Origin: Dysgonamonadaceae bacterium
GTDB taxonomy: Bacteria > Bacteroidota > Bacteroidia > Bacteroidales > Azobacteroidaceae
Reading direction: 5' to 3'
Assembly: GCA_031271125.1 (NCBI GenBank)
Contig: JAISWH010000072.1
Span: forward strand, 1-61,118
DNA: 61,118 nt
In this document: one piece after another, positions 42,065-50,150 of the stretch
Position numbering within the stretch: position 1 is the stretch's first letter
Layout of the letters: each line of letters opens with the position of its first letter
Program-made: the position numbers and the translations under genes
The notes under the pieces: generated by a model
What the model was told of the DNA's origin: nothing
The model's database searches: none
Seen by the model: only the letters and a program-made list of their open reading frames with translations

Positions 42065-43629
42065 CCGTTTTTCTTTTTTTCTTTTAACTGTTTAAAATAA
42101 CCGTAAATCGTCAAACTGTCATCTGCAAGTTCGGACTTGAAGAAAAAACTTGCGAAATATCCGACTATCAACACGATAAGATGACTGTACACGCCCAACA
42201 TGTATTTGTGATGCGGAAAATTGTATCTTCCGAGGTCGAGAATGAGCTGTTTTCCACCGCCGGTTTCGATTTTCGTACTTGTCAGCACGGCATAGGCGGT
42301 AAACAGGATACAAGCAACAATACCTATGTAAAGTCCTTGTTTATTAGCGCGTTTACTGCACAATCCCAAGAGGAAAATACCGACGATTCCCGCTGAGAAA
42401 ATGGCATAAAGTTCAAACACAATACCCAGAACACCCTCGCCTTCCCAAGAAGCATAAAGTAAACCGACCCCGATGCAGCCTAAACCCGAAAGCAGAACAA
42501 AAAGCCGTCCCATCCGCAAACGTTGTTTATCGGTGCAATTCGGTTTGAATCGTTGGTAATAATCTTGTACGCAAACCGCCGAAAGGCTGTTCATATCCGC
42601 ATCCAGACTCGAAATAGCAGCGGATAGCAAAGCCGCCAGAACCAATCCGACTACGCCAACCGGCAGTTGTGTTTTCATAAAAAACGGGAAAACCTGATCG
42701 GCTTTGATGCCTTCCGGTAGCGGATTGGGCGTCACCTGATAAAATACAAACAAAGCCGCTCCGACGCACATAAATAAAGTCCAAACCGGAACGCTCAGGA
42801 AAACTCCGATAAATGCCGCTTTTTTTGCACCCTTCTCGTCTTTCGCCGTCAGATAACGCTGCACGATTGTTTGGTCGGTACCGTATTTTTGGATGGCATA
42901 GAATATTCCGTTACAAACCATTACAATAAATGTCAGTTTGGTAAAATCCATAGCGTAAGGACCGAAACCTATTTTATCCCATTCGAAAGCTTTGCCGATT
43001 ATCATAGCCGGGCCGCCGTCGGGAATGAAAAGCAAAAGGCCGAAGCAAATCACTCCGCCGACTATCAGCAGAATACCCTGAATCAAATCCATCCAGATGA
43101 CTGCTTCCATGCCTCCCAGCAAGGTTAAAACGACAATGGATAAGCCGACGATAATTATTGTGGTGTAAACCGGAAATCCGGCAACGGAATTCAATGCCAG
43201 ACATAACAGATAAAGCACTGTTCCCATCTTGGAAAAATGGGTGAGCGAAAATGCTAACGAACTATACAAACGGGCAAAAAATCCGAAGCGTCTTTCAAAA
43301 TATTCATAAGCGCTCAACCGTATTACCCGACGGAAAAGCGGGACAATGATTCCTATCATCCCCACTAAAACAACCGGCACCATCAAGCCTTGCACAAGCA
43401 AAATCCAGTTGCCTGCATAAGCCGCACTCGGATAAGCCAGAAAAGTTACACTGCTGATTAGCGTAGCGAAAATAGACATCCCGATTATCCATGCAGGAAT
43501 TTTTTTGCTTCCGGCAAAATATCTGTCCGAACTTTTTTGGCTTCGCGCAAAAAATAATCCCACAAAAACAGACGATAAAATGGTAATGACAATAATCGAA
43601 TAATCAAGCCAATGAATCGAATTTCCCAT
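42061..43629 (-). CDS. Sodium:solute symporter (SSS family, sialic-acid-transporter-like context)
   Basis: A 522-residue inner-membrane protein with about 13 helices and SSS landmarks (GGMEAVIWMDLIQGI, then GTDQTIVQRYLTAKD). It begins MGNSIHWLDYSIIVIT and ends in a Lys-rich cytoplasmic tail. It is encoded 13 bp after a NAL-family aldolase gene, the same pairing seen in many sialic-acid (nan) operons. No other nan genes (epimerase, ManNAc kinase) occur here, so I infer import of another 2-keto-3-deoxy acid such as Dha or Kdo. Confidence 0.88.
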   Translation of the reverse strand: MGNSIHWLDYSIIVITILSSVFVGLFFARSQKSSDRYFAGSKKIPAWIIGMSIFATLISSVTFLAYPSAAYAGNWILLVQGLMVPVVLVGMIGIIVPLFRRVIRLSAYEYFERRFGFFARLYSSLAFSLTHFSKMGTVLYLLCLALNSVAGFPVYTTIIIVGLSIVVLTLLGGMEAVIWMDLIQGILLIVGGVICFGLLLFIPDGGPAMIIGKAFEWDKIGFGPYAMDFTKLTFIVMVCNGIFYAIQKYGTDQTIVQRYLTAKDEKGAKKAAFIGVFLSVPVWTLFMCVGAALFVFYQVTPNPLPEGIKADQVFPFFMKTQLPVGVVGLVLAALLSAAISSLDADMNSLSAVCVQDYYQRFKPNCTDKQRLRMGRLFVLLSGLGCIGVGLLYASWEGEGVLGIVFELYAIFSAGIVGIFLLGLCSKRANKQGLYIGIVACILFTAYAVLTSTKIETGGGKQLILDLGRYNFPHHKYMLGVYSHLIVLIVGYFASFFFKSELADDSLTIYGYFKQLKEKKKNG

Positions 43630-43642
43630 ATAAATTTACACT

Positions 43643-44542
43643 TTAATAAATATAAAATTGTTTAAAAGTTTTCTGCAAATGATCGGTTTCTTCGGATGAT
43701 AGTTCCGTCAATGGCGGCATCATACGGCTTCCGCACAAGCCTTTGACTTCCATTATCACTTTCAGGGCTGCCAGGGATTCACCCAAGGTACGTCCTTTTT
43801 GATAAAGTGAAGCAACTTCGTCGGTCAATTTTTGCATTTTTTCCGCTAATTCGTAATCGCCTGAAACAAAAGCATCCATCAGTTTTTTGTACATTTCGGG
43901 AACAACATTGCCGGTACTCGGCACTATTCCATCGGCGCCCATCCGAAGGCTGTTGAAACTCTTCGCGCCCCAACCGCAGAAGAAAGAAAAATCTTCCCTG
44001 TCCTTAAACAGGCGGATACAGGTTTCCAAACGTTCCGCATCGCGCTCCGAATCTTTCAATCCCACGATATTAGGGTGTTTACTCAGCTTTTCCGCCACAT
44101 CGAGCGGAATAGACATTTGCGTTGTCGCTTTAATGTTGTACATCATTACAGGACAGTCCGACATATCCGCCAGACTTTCATAAAACACTTCTATTTGCAG
44201 GGGCGTCAAGGTATAATACGAAGGCAAAGTAGAAACGATAACGTCTGCGCCTAACCGGGCGTAAAGTTCCAACCGCCTGATTATTTCGTTTTCATTGTTT
44301 TCTACCAATCCGACATATATCAATTGATTGTCTTGCTTCGCCTCAATTGCCGCTTCAACCATCGTCAGGCTTTTTTCCAAATCGATGGAAGGCGATTCGC
44401 CGGTTGTACCTAAGACAAGGGGTGAAATATCGTTCCCTGCAAATTCCGTCATGATGCGATGAACGGCTTCTACGTCAATATCCCAATTATCCATCAATGG
44501 AGTAATCATGGGTACTACTGTTCCCGAATATTTTTTCTTCAT
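43643..44542 (-). CDS. DapA/NanA-superfamily pyruvate aldolase (candidate Dha aldolase)
   Basis: A 299-residue class I aldolase. The Schiff-base lysine is Lys163 (VGLKDSE), with Tyr135 (VMMYNI) and the LGTTGE loop (44-49) that binds the pyruvate carboxylate. The superfamily includes dihydrodipicolinate synthase, N-acetylneuraminate lyase and 2-keto-3-deoxy sugar-acid aldolases. With a symporter, an alcohol dehydrogenase and the D-threonate unit downstream, and a sialidase-like protein upstream (13-bp gaps on both sides), a catabolic lyase for an ulosonic acid is far more likely than lysine synthesis. See the finding on Dha. Confidence 0.88.
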   Translation of the reverse strand: MKKKYSGTVVPMITPLMDNWDIDVEAVHRIMTEFAGNDISPLVLGTTGESPSIDLEKSLTMVEAAIEAKQDNQLIYVGLVENNENEIIRRLELYARLGADVIVSTLPSYYTLTPLQIEVFYESLADMSDCPVMMYNIKATTQMSIPLDVAEKLSKHPNIVGLKDSERDAERLETCIRLFKDREDFSFFCGWGAKSFNSLRMGADGIVPSTGNVVPEMYKKLMDAFVSGDYELAEKMQKLTDEVASLYQKGRTLGESLAALKVIMEVKGLCGSRMMPPLTELSSEETDHLQKTFKQFYIY

Positions 44543-44555
44543 ATAATATTTATTT

Positions 44556-47500
44556 TTATTGAAATACCGATTTTAAATAAAGCGTATTCGCCGTATAATT
44601 TTTCTTAACGTTATGCACATCATTCACGTCGCGGGATCGTTCGACAACCAACCAACCGCTCCAACCCATTTTATCCAACGTCTTTTTAACTTCCGGCATA
44701 TTTAGGGCAGGGTCGTTTTCAATCAGGAAACCATCGGTATTGGTGGCGTGAATCTGAATAATCCGGTCTTTTCCCAAGGTTTTTAAATCCTTAATAATAT
44801 TGCCTTTCCGCTTCAGAATGGAAGAAAAATTGACGTAACTTTTGATAGCGGGCGAATGAATTTTGTCCAACAGTTTAGCTTCTTCTTTCGCCGGTAAAGT
44901 GGTTTCGATACCGATGACTACGCCTGCGGCTTCCGCTTTTTTTGCGACTACTTTTAAGCGTTCAAGCACAATGGGATACAGTTCCGGCTCTTTCACAATA
45001 TCGCTTTGGTTGCCAAGCGGCAGGAACGCGACCTTGATGCCCATGGCTTTCATGGTCGAAATACATTCGTCGAGCAGTTGTTCATAATTATCACGGCGGG
45101 CAAAAGATTGTCCGTAAAACGCCGAAAGCGCCAAGGAACTGAATTGTATGCCCAGACGGTTACATTCCGCGATAAACAAATTGCGGTGTTTCTTGTCCGA
45201 CAATTTGTTGTCAAATGAGACATTCTTTCCCAATCCTCCCAAATCCAATTCCAAACCGTCGGCTCCGATTTCTTTTGCCAATTCGATGGCTCCGATTTTT
45301 TGGCGTTTCAGCATCATCCAATCGCAGACAGATACTTTATACCGTTGGTTATTGACAATTTGCACTTCTTCCGCCCAAAGATCCGGCGACCATTGTTTGC
45401 CGTCCATTTTTGATAAAACCAAGTTTTTCGGATCAATGACAACATGTTTGACGGCTTTTCTTCGCCAGGTGTAAACCACGTGTACCAAACCGTCTTTCGA
45501 CTGAATGACGGAAGGATAGGAATATTGCCCGATGGGCGAATCTTCCAGTATCATAGCGGCATACCAGGTTTTACCGTCTTCCGAAATCGCCACATTCAGC
45601 GGCGTGCGCGCTCCTTTTCCTCGCGGCAGGGAATCGGCGGGCAATACGTGATTGTAAACCAATAATTGCCGCCCGTCGTTAAGTGTTACTGCGTCTATGG
45701 CCGAATTATTATTCGGTAAAACAGTTTCCGTTAGTGGAAGCCACGATTTACCGTTATCGGTCGACCACGATGTTGCGATCGTGCGTTCTTGCGTCCGGCA
45801 GAGTATTTGCAGCAATCCGTTGGGATAGGTTAATACGGTCGGTTGAATGGCATGAAAAGTAACAGAATCAACAGGGACGGTTTTTTCCCATGTCTTTCCA
45901 AAATCTTTCGACAACTCGAAATGAACTTTCCATCCGTTTCTTTCCGTGCTGGACGGACAGAGTAAGACGCCGTTTTTCAGCAAAACAGGTTTGTTTTTAA
46001 CCGGTCCCAGAAAACCTTCCGGCAAATCTATGGGTTTCGACCAGGATTTACCGCCATCTGCCGATGTAATCATTTTTCCTTTCCAACCGGCAACTTTTGG
46101 TCCCACTTTATAATACAGTTGCAATTCGCCGCCGGGCGTCTGATACAAAACAGGATTCCAACAAGCGTAACGACGCGTTTCGTCCACGACGCCATCGGCA
46201 ACAGGCTTCGCTTCCGTCCATTTCCCATTGACTAAACGGCTTACCCAAATGCAGACGTCGGGATTGCCTTCCTTTGCGCCGCCAAACCAGGCGGCAACAA
46301 TCTCGCCGTCGTTGTTTTCGACTACCGTAGCGGCATGGCTTTCGGGATAAGAAGCGTCCGGGTTGATAAACTCATTGGTGACAAGTCCTTCTTTCCAACG
46401 GTTTTGCGCTTCGCCGTAAAGGCAGGTGAAAACATAATCGCCGGGGCCGATTTCAAGATTGATGCGTCCTTCTTGTTTGCGGACGTATTTCAGGCCTTCC
46501 ACTTGCCTCGCCGGTCGCCCGTTTTCCCTAATATCATCCGGATTGCTTGCCGGGACAAGGATATTGGCTCTTGTATTTTCGGGAACGGTTATTTTCCATG
46601 TAAAAACCTGATCTTTCAAATGCCATTCGCTTTTCACCCAGCCGGAAGGCGTTTTATGAGAAGCCTTTACGAAACTCAGATTTTCGGCCGGATGGGGTTT
46701 CATCCAAAGCCAGCGGAAACCTTTATGGGAAGGATGCGACTTGATTCCCGCCAAATCTTCAAAAACCCAAGCAATCAGGTCACCCAAAAGCATTACATGG
46801 TTGTGAGAATTCATTTTCGGACTTGCCGTATCGCCGTTCCAAAGTTCCCAAATGGTGGTTGCGCCCTGTTCCACCATGTAGCCCCAACTTGGGTAATCTT
46901 TTTGGGTAGCAAGGGTATAAGCCACATCGGTGCGTCCGCGCTTGGTCAATTCGCGCATCAACCACTGTGTGCCGATAACGCCGGTCGAAATGTGCAGTTT
47001 ATCTTTGGCGATGCGGTCAAGCATGTTTTGGAAAACCGGTTTTTCGTTTTCCGGATCTACCATGCCGAAAGCCAAAGGCAACAAATTGGCTGTTACGGTA
47101 TTATTTCCGTAATATTGCCTGCCGGCATTGTAAAACGTTTGGTTGAAAGCGGTTTTTATCTTGGCGGCCAATCCGGCAAACTCGTCTGTATCTTCCGGAT
47201 GTCCGGCAACAACGGCGAATTGCATCATCATTTGCAATAACTTGTAATAATAGGCCGTGGCAATCAATTGTCCGTCGGTTTTGCGGGCGGGATCAACCGA
47301 GTGAATCAATTCGGGCGATTCGGGCGGCACGCACCAATCGCCGTATTTATCTTTGGGTACCATGTAACCGGCTGTCATGTACTTGTTTTTCATATACGAA
47401 AGCCATTTTTTCATGTACGGATAATGTTTGATTACCGGTTGTGTGCTTCCATATTGTTTCCAAAGCATATCGGCAACGATCAAATAGGTGGCCGGCCAAG

Positions 47501-50150
47501 TCATATTGTCGCTATAATAAGACATGTAATAAGGCGGCGCAATGTCGGAAAGTTGCCCTTCTTCGGTTTGCGAATCGCGAATATCATCAAGCCATTTGGT
47601 ATAAAGTGCCTGATTATCAAACAAAAAACTTTCGCCGAAACTGCCGGTGGCATGGTCGCCCAGCCAGGGTTGCCGCTCGTCGCGTTGCGGACAATCAAGG
47701 GGCATGCCTTTGTAATTTCCCGAAATGCCCCACCAGGCGTTTTTAACGATTTGGTCTAAAAGCGGATTGGAGCTTTCGAAATAACCGGTAGTTTCCATTT
47801 CGTCATAGACCACTTTTCCTTTGAAATCATCTATGTCCGGCTTTCCGGGAAATCCGCTCACTTCCACGTAACGAAAACCATGCGTTACAAAACGCGGTTC
47901 CCAGATTTCCACGCCTTGCCCTTTCATAATGTATGTATCTGCGGCTTCTGCGCTACGCAAATTGACGGTTTTCAGGCGTCCGGCGGCATCCAATGTTTCG
48001 GCGAAACGCAAAATAATTTTCGTTCCGCGTTTGCCTTGCGTTTTCAGTTCGAGCCATCCGGTCATGTTTTGTCCCATATCAAGTAGGAAAGTGTCGGGAG
48101 CGGCTTCCCAAATCTTTTGCGGTTTTAAAACCTGCATGATTTTCATGTTCGGATTTTCCTGCAACGAAATTTTTCCGGCAGGGGCTTGTACCGAATCCGG
48201 TTTTAACCATTTATTGTCCTTATAGCCGACTTTGTTCCATCCCGTTAATTCTTTGGTGGCGTCGTAAATTTCGCCGTCGTAATCGTTGGTCGAACGGATA
48301 GGGCCGTCGGAAGTAACTTTCCATGTATCGTCGCTGACGATGGTTTGAACGGCGCCGTCGGCGTATGTTATTTCCAACCGGAACAACAGCTTGGGATAAC
48401 CGAAATGTTTATGTTTCTGGGGTTTGGTATTTTGCCGGTTGTTGTAAAAATGCCCCGTTCCGAGCGTTACGCCGATGGCATTTTTCCCTTGACGGATTTG
48501 TTTGCTTACATCAAAAGTATTGTATTTCACCGATTTCGTGTAATCGGTAGGCGTGGGCGCCAATACCTGGTCGCCGATTTTTTCGCCGTTGATAAATAAT
48601 TCATACAGTCCCAAGCCGGCAATAGATACGCGCGCCGACTTAACCTCGCACGGATCGAGGGTAAATTCCTTGCGGAAATAACGCGCCGAGAGTCGGGAAT
48701 GTGCGTTTTCCACATCCCAGGCAAATGCTTTGTCCAAGCCAATCCATCGGGCTTTCCGGTTGGTTTTGTCCTCAATAATCAGTACCCAATCGTTTCCTGC
48801 ACGACAACCCGAATTGTGGATAAAAGTTCGTTTGCCGTCGGCAAATTCCCCGATAAATTCGGTTTTCCCGTTGCGGGGATTATACCACGATGCTTTTTTC
48901 CTTGCGCCGGAAATTTTGGTCATGTCAATCTCTATCAGGCGATTGGTATAGTTGTAAACCAAAATATAATCATTGCCGCGAGTTGCTATAACCCGCTCAT
49001 ATTGAACGCCGTTCGCACCGGAAATCACACTTTGGTCGGGTATGCGTTCAAAGTATGGAAATGCAAGCATCAGTTCTTTCAGGTACTTCATTTGCCGGAA
49101 GCCGGGAGCGTGAATTGCATCCCACCACGATTTTGTTGCGCCGTAAGCAGGCAAAATACCCGGACGATACATTTGCATAATCGAATTGTGTCCGTAAGTA
49201 TGCCCCATAGATCCGCCAAATACCGACCAATAGGCGTACCGGCGCACATCTTCGGCTTTCCAGAACGGCTCGTTTATGTCGTGTAGTCCCTGTGGAATAT
49301 CTTCGTACGACGGTTCGCCGTCGAGAACGGGTTTAAGCGGTTTTACGGCCAGACTTCTGTCCACAAACCGCCAGTTGTCTTCTTCGGTGTTCTCTTCAAT
49401 CGGATAATCGCCGTCGCCCTTGCGTTGCCCGTAACGGCGGTGTCCCGATTGGAACATATTGAAATCGAGCCAGTCGTCGTTGTTAAACCAGGTAGCCGAC
49501 ATTGTTCTGCCAAGCGGGTGATAAGTCATCAGGTGTTCCTTATCAATACTTTTAATGGTTGTCGCCATTGCCCGCCAAACTTCGGGATGAATGTCGCCGC
49601 GTACATCGCCGCCGATAATCCAAATGATATTCGGGTATTTTTTGTATCGTTCGGCAAGAAACTTACCATATTGGCGGGCGTCTTCTTCTTCCAGCAAGCC
49701 TGATTTTACCGAAGCGCCCCACACACAGACGATGCCGATGTAAATTCCCTGCGCCTGCGCTTGTTCCACGATATAATCCACATGTTGCCAATAACCATAG
49801 TTTTCCGGCCGGTCTGTTTTGCTGAAATCGAATCCGTCGGGAAGGGCGAAATCGCCATAGGCATTGCTTGCGTCGAGCGAGTGAAGTACGGAAATCTGAA
49901 TTACGTTAAAACCGTTTTTGGCGACTTCGCCGATATAATAGGCGGCTTCGTCGCGGTTCAGGCGCGAGGGCAGCAGCCAAGCCGTTTCGCCCAGCCAAAA
50001 GAACGGGACGCCGTTTTCATGTTGCAAAAAGCGGCAGTTTTCGCTGACTTGCAATTTGCCGTTGTCCCATGGCTTATCTTTTGCTTGTGCGATTCCTGCA
50101 AAACAGAGCAGGATGATAATAAGGTGAAGGCAGTATAACTTAAAATTCAT
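44556..50150 (-). CDS. Four-module protein: GH140-like, GH78, sialidase-like, AP2-type sugar isomerase
   Basis: An 1864-residue exported protein (signal ending IAQAKD, about 24). Residues about 25-460 are a DUF4038/apiosidase (GH140)-like TIM barrel with a C-terminal beta domain (FFWLGETAWLL, GGDVRGDIHPEVW, PVLDGEPSYE). Residues about 465-1245 are a complete GH78 alpha-L-rhamnosidase with DCPQRDERQPWLGD at 819-832. Residues about 1253-1585 are a sialidase/BNR propeller with Asp-boxes SADGGKSW (1363), SKDFGKTW (1414), STDNGKSW (1463) and SEDGKTWY (1522). Residues about 1605-1864 are an AP-endonuclease-2/xylose-isomerase-like TIM barrel (GADGLELDLGG, GVVIGIETTLP, IQIHATNTDG). Each module normally is a separate protein. 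The frame is continuous with no internal signal peptide. It overlaps the GH95 gene by 11 bp. Confidence 0.87.
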   Translation of the reverse strand: MNFKLYCLHLIIILLCFAGIAQAKDKPWDNGKLQVSENCRFLQHENGVPFFWLGETAWLLPSRLNRDEAAYYIGEVAKNGFNVIQISVLHSLDASNAYGDFALPDGFDFSKTDRPENYGYWQHVDYIVEQAQAQGIYIGIVCVWGASVKSGLLEEEDARQYGKFLAERYKKYPNIIWIIGGDVRGDIHPEVWRAMATTIKSIDKEHLMTYHPLGRTMSATWFNNDDWLDFNMFQSGHRRYGQRKGDGDYPIEENTEEDNWRFVDRSLAVKPLKPVLDGEPSYEDIPQGLHDINEPFWKAEDVRRYAYWSVFGGSMGHTYGHNSIMQMYRPGILPAYGATKSWWDAIHAPGFRQMKYLKELMLAFPYFERIPDQSVISGANGVQYERVIATRGNDYILVYNYTNRLIEIDMTKISGARKKASWYNPRNGKTEFIGEFADGKRTFIHNSGCRAGNDWVLIIEDKTNRKARWIGLDKAFAWDVENAHSRLSARYFRKEFTLDPCEVKSARVSIAGLGLYELFINGEKIGDQVLAPTPTDYTKSVKYNTFDVSKQIRQGKNAIGVTLGTGHFYNNRQNTKPQKHKHFGYPKLLFRLEITYADGAVQTIVSDDTWKVTSDGPIRSTNDYDGEIYDATKELTGWNKVGYKDNKWLKPDSVQAPAGKISLQENPNMKIMQVLKPQKIWEAAPDTFLLDMGQNMTGWLELKTQGKRGTKIILRFAETLDAAGRLKTVNLRSAEAADTYIMKGQGVEIWEPRFVTHGFRYVEVSGFPGKPDIDDFKGKVVYDEMETTGYFESSNPLLDQIVKNAWWGISGNYKGMPLDCPQRDERQPWLGDHATGSFGESFLFDNQALYTKWLDDIRDSQTEEGQLSDIAPPYYMSYYSDNMTWPATYLIVADMLWKQYGSTQPVIKHYPYMKKWLSYMKNKYMTAGYMVPKDKYGDWCVPPESPELIHSVDPARKTDGQLIATAYYYKLLQMMMQFAVVAGHPEDTDEFAGLAAKIKTAFNQTFYNAGRQYYGNNTVTANLLPLAFGMVDPENEKPVFQNMLDRIAKDKLHISTGVIGTQWLMRELTKRGRTDVAYTLATQKDYPSWGYMVEQGATTIWELWNGDTASPKMNSHNHVMLLGDLIAWVFEDLAGIKSHPSHKGFRWLWMKPHPAENLSFVKASHKTPSGWVKSEWHLKDQVFTWKITVPENTRANILVPASNPDDIRENGRPARQVEGLKYVRKQEGRINLEIGPGDYVFTCLYGEAQNRWKEGLVTNEFINPDASYPESHAATVVENNDGEIVAAWFGGAKEGNPDVCIWVSRLVNGKWTEAKPVADGVVDETRRYACWNPVLYQTPGGELQLYYKVGPKVAGWKGKMITSADGGKSWSKPIDLPEGFLGPVKNKPVLLKNGVLLCPSSTERNGWKVHFELSKDFGKTWEKTVPVDSVTFHAIQPTVLTYPNGLLQILCRTQERTIATSWSTDNGKSWLPLTETVLPNNNSAIDAVTLNDGRQLLVYNHVLPADSLPRGKGARTPLNVAISEDGKTWYAAMILEDSPIGQYSYPSVIQSKDGLVHVVYTWRRKAVKHVVIDPKNLVLSKMDGKQWSPDLWAEEVQIVNNQRYKVSVCDWMMLKRQKIGAIELAKEIGADGLELDLGGLGKNVSFDNKLSDKKHRNLFIAECNRLGIQFSSLALSAFYGQSFARRDNYEQLLDECISTMKAMGIKVAFLPLGNQSDIVKEPELYPIVLERLKVVAKKAEAAGVVIGIETTLPAKEEAKLLDKIHSPAIKSYVNFSSILKRKGNIIKDLKTLGKDRIIQIHATNTDGFLIENDPALNMPEVKKTLDKMGWSGWLVVERSRDVNDVHNVKKNYTANTLYLKSVFQ

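Noticed and set aside
46335..47240. Open frame of 301 codons antisense to the GH78 module
   Set aside because: Shadow of a coding region with intact GH78 motifs.
44556..50150. The giant four-module gene as an assembly artefact
   Set aside because: The frame is continuous over 5.6 kb and no second signal peptide or leftover start region appears between modules, so I treat it as real while noting it needs confirmation.
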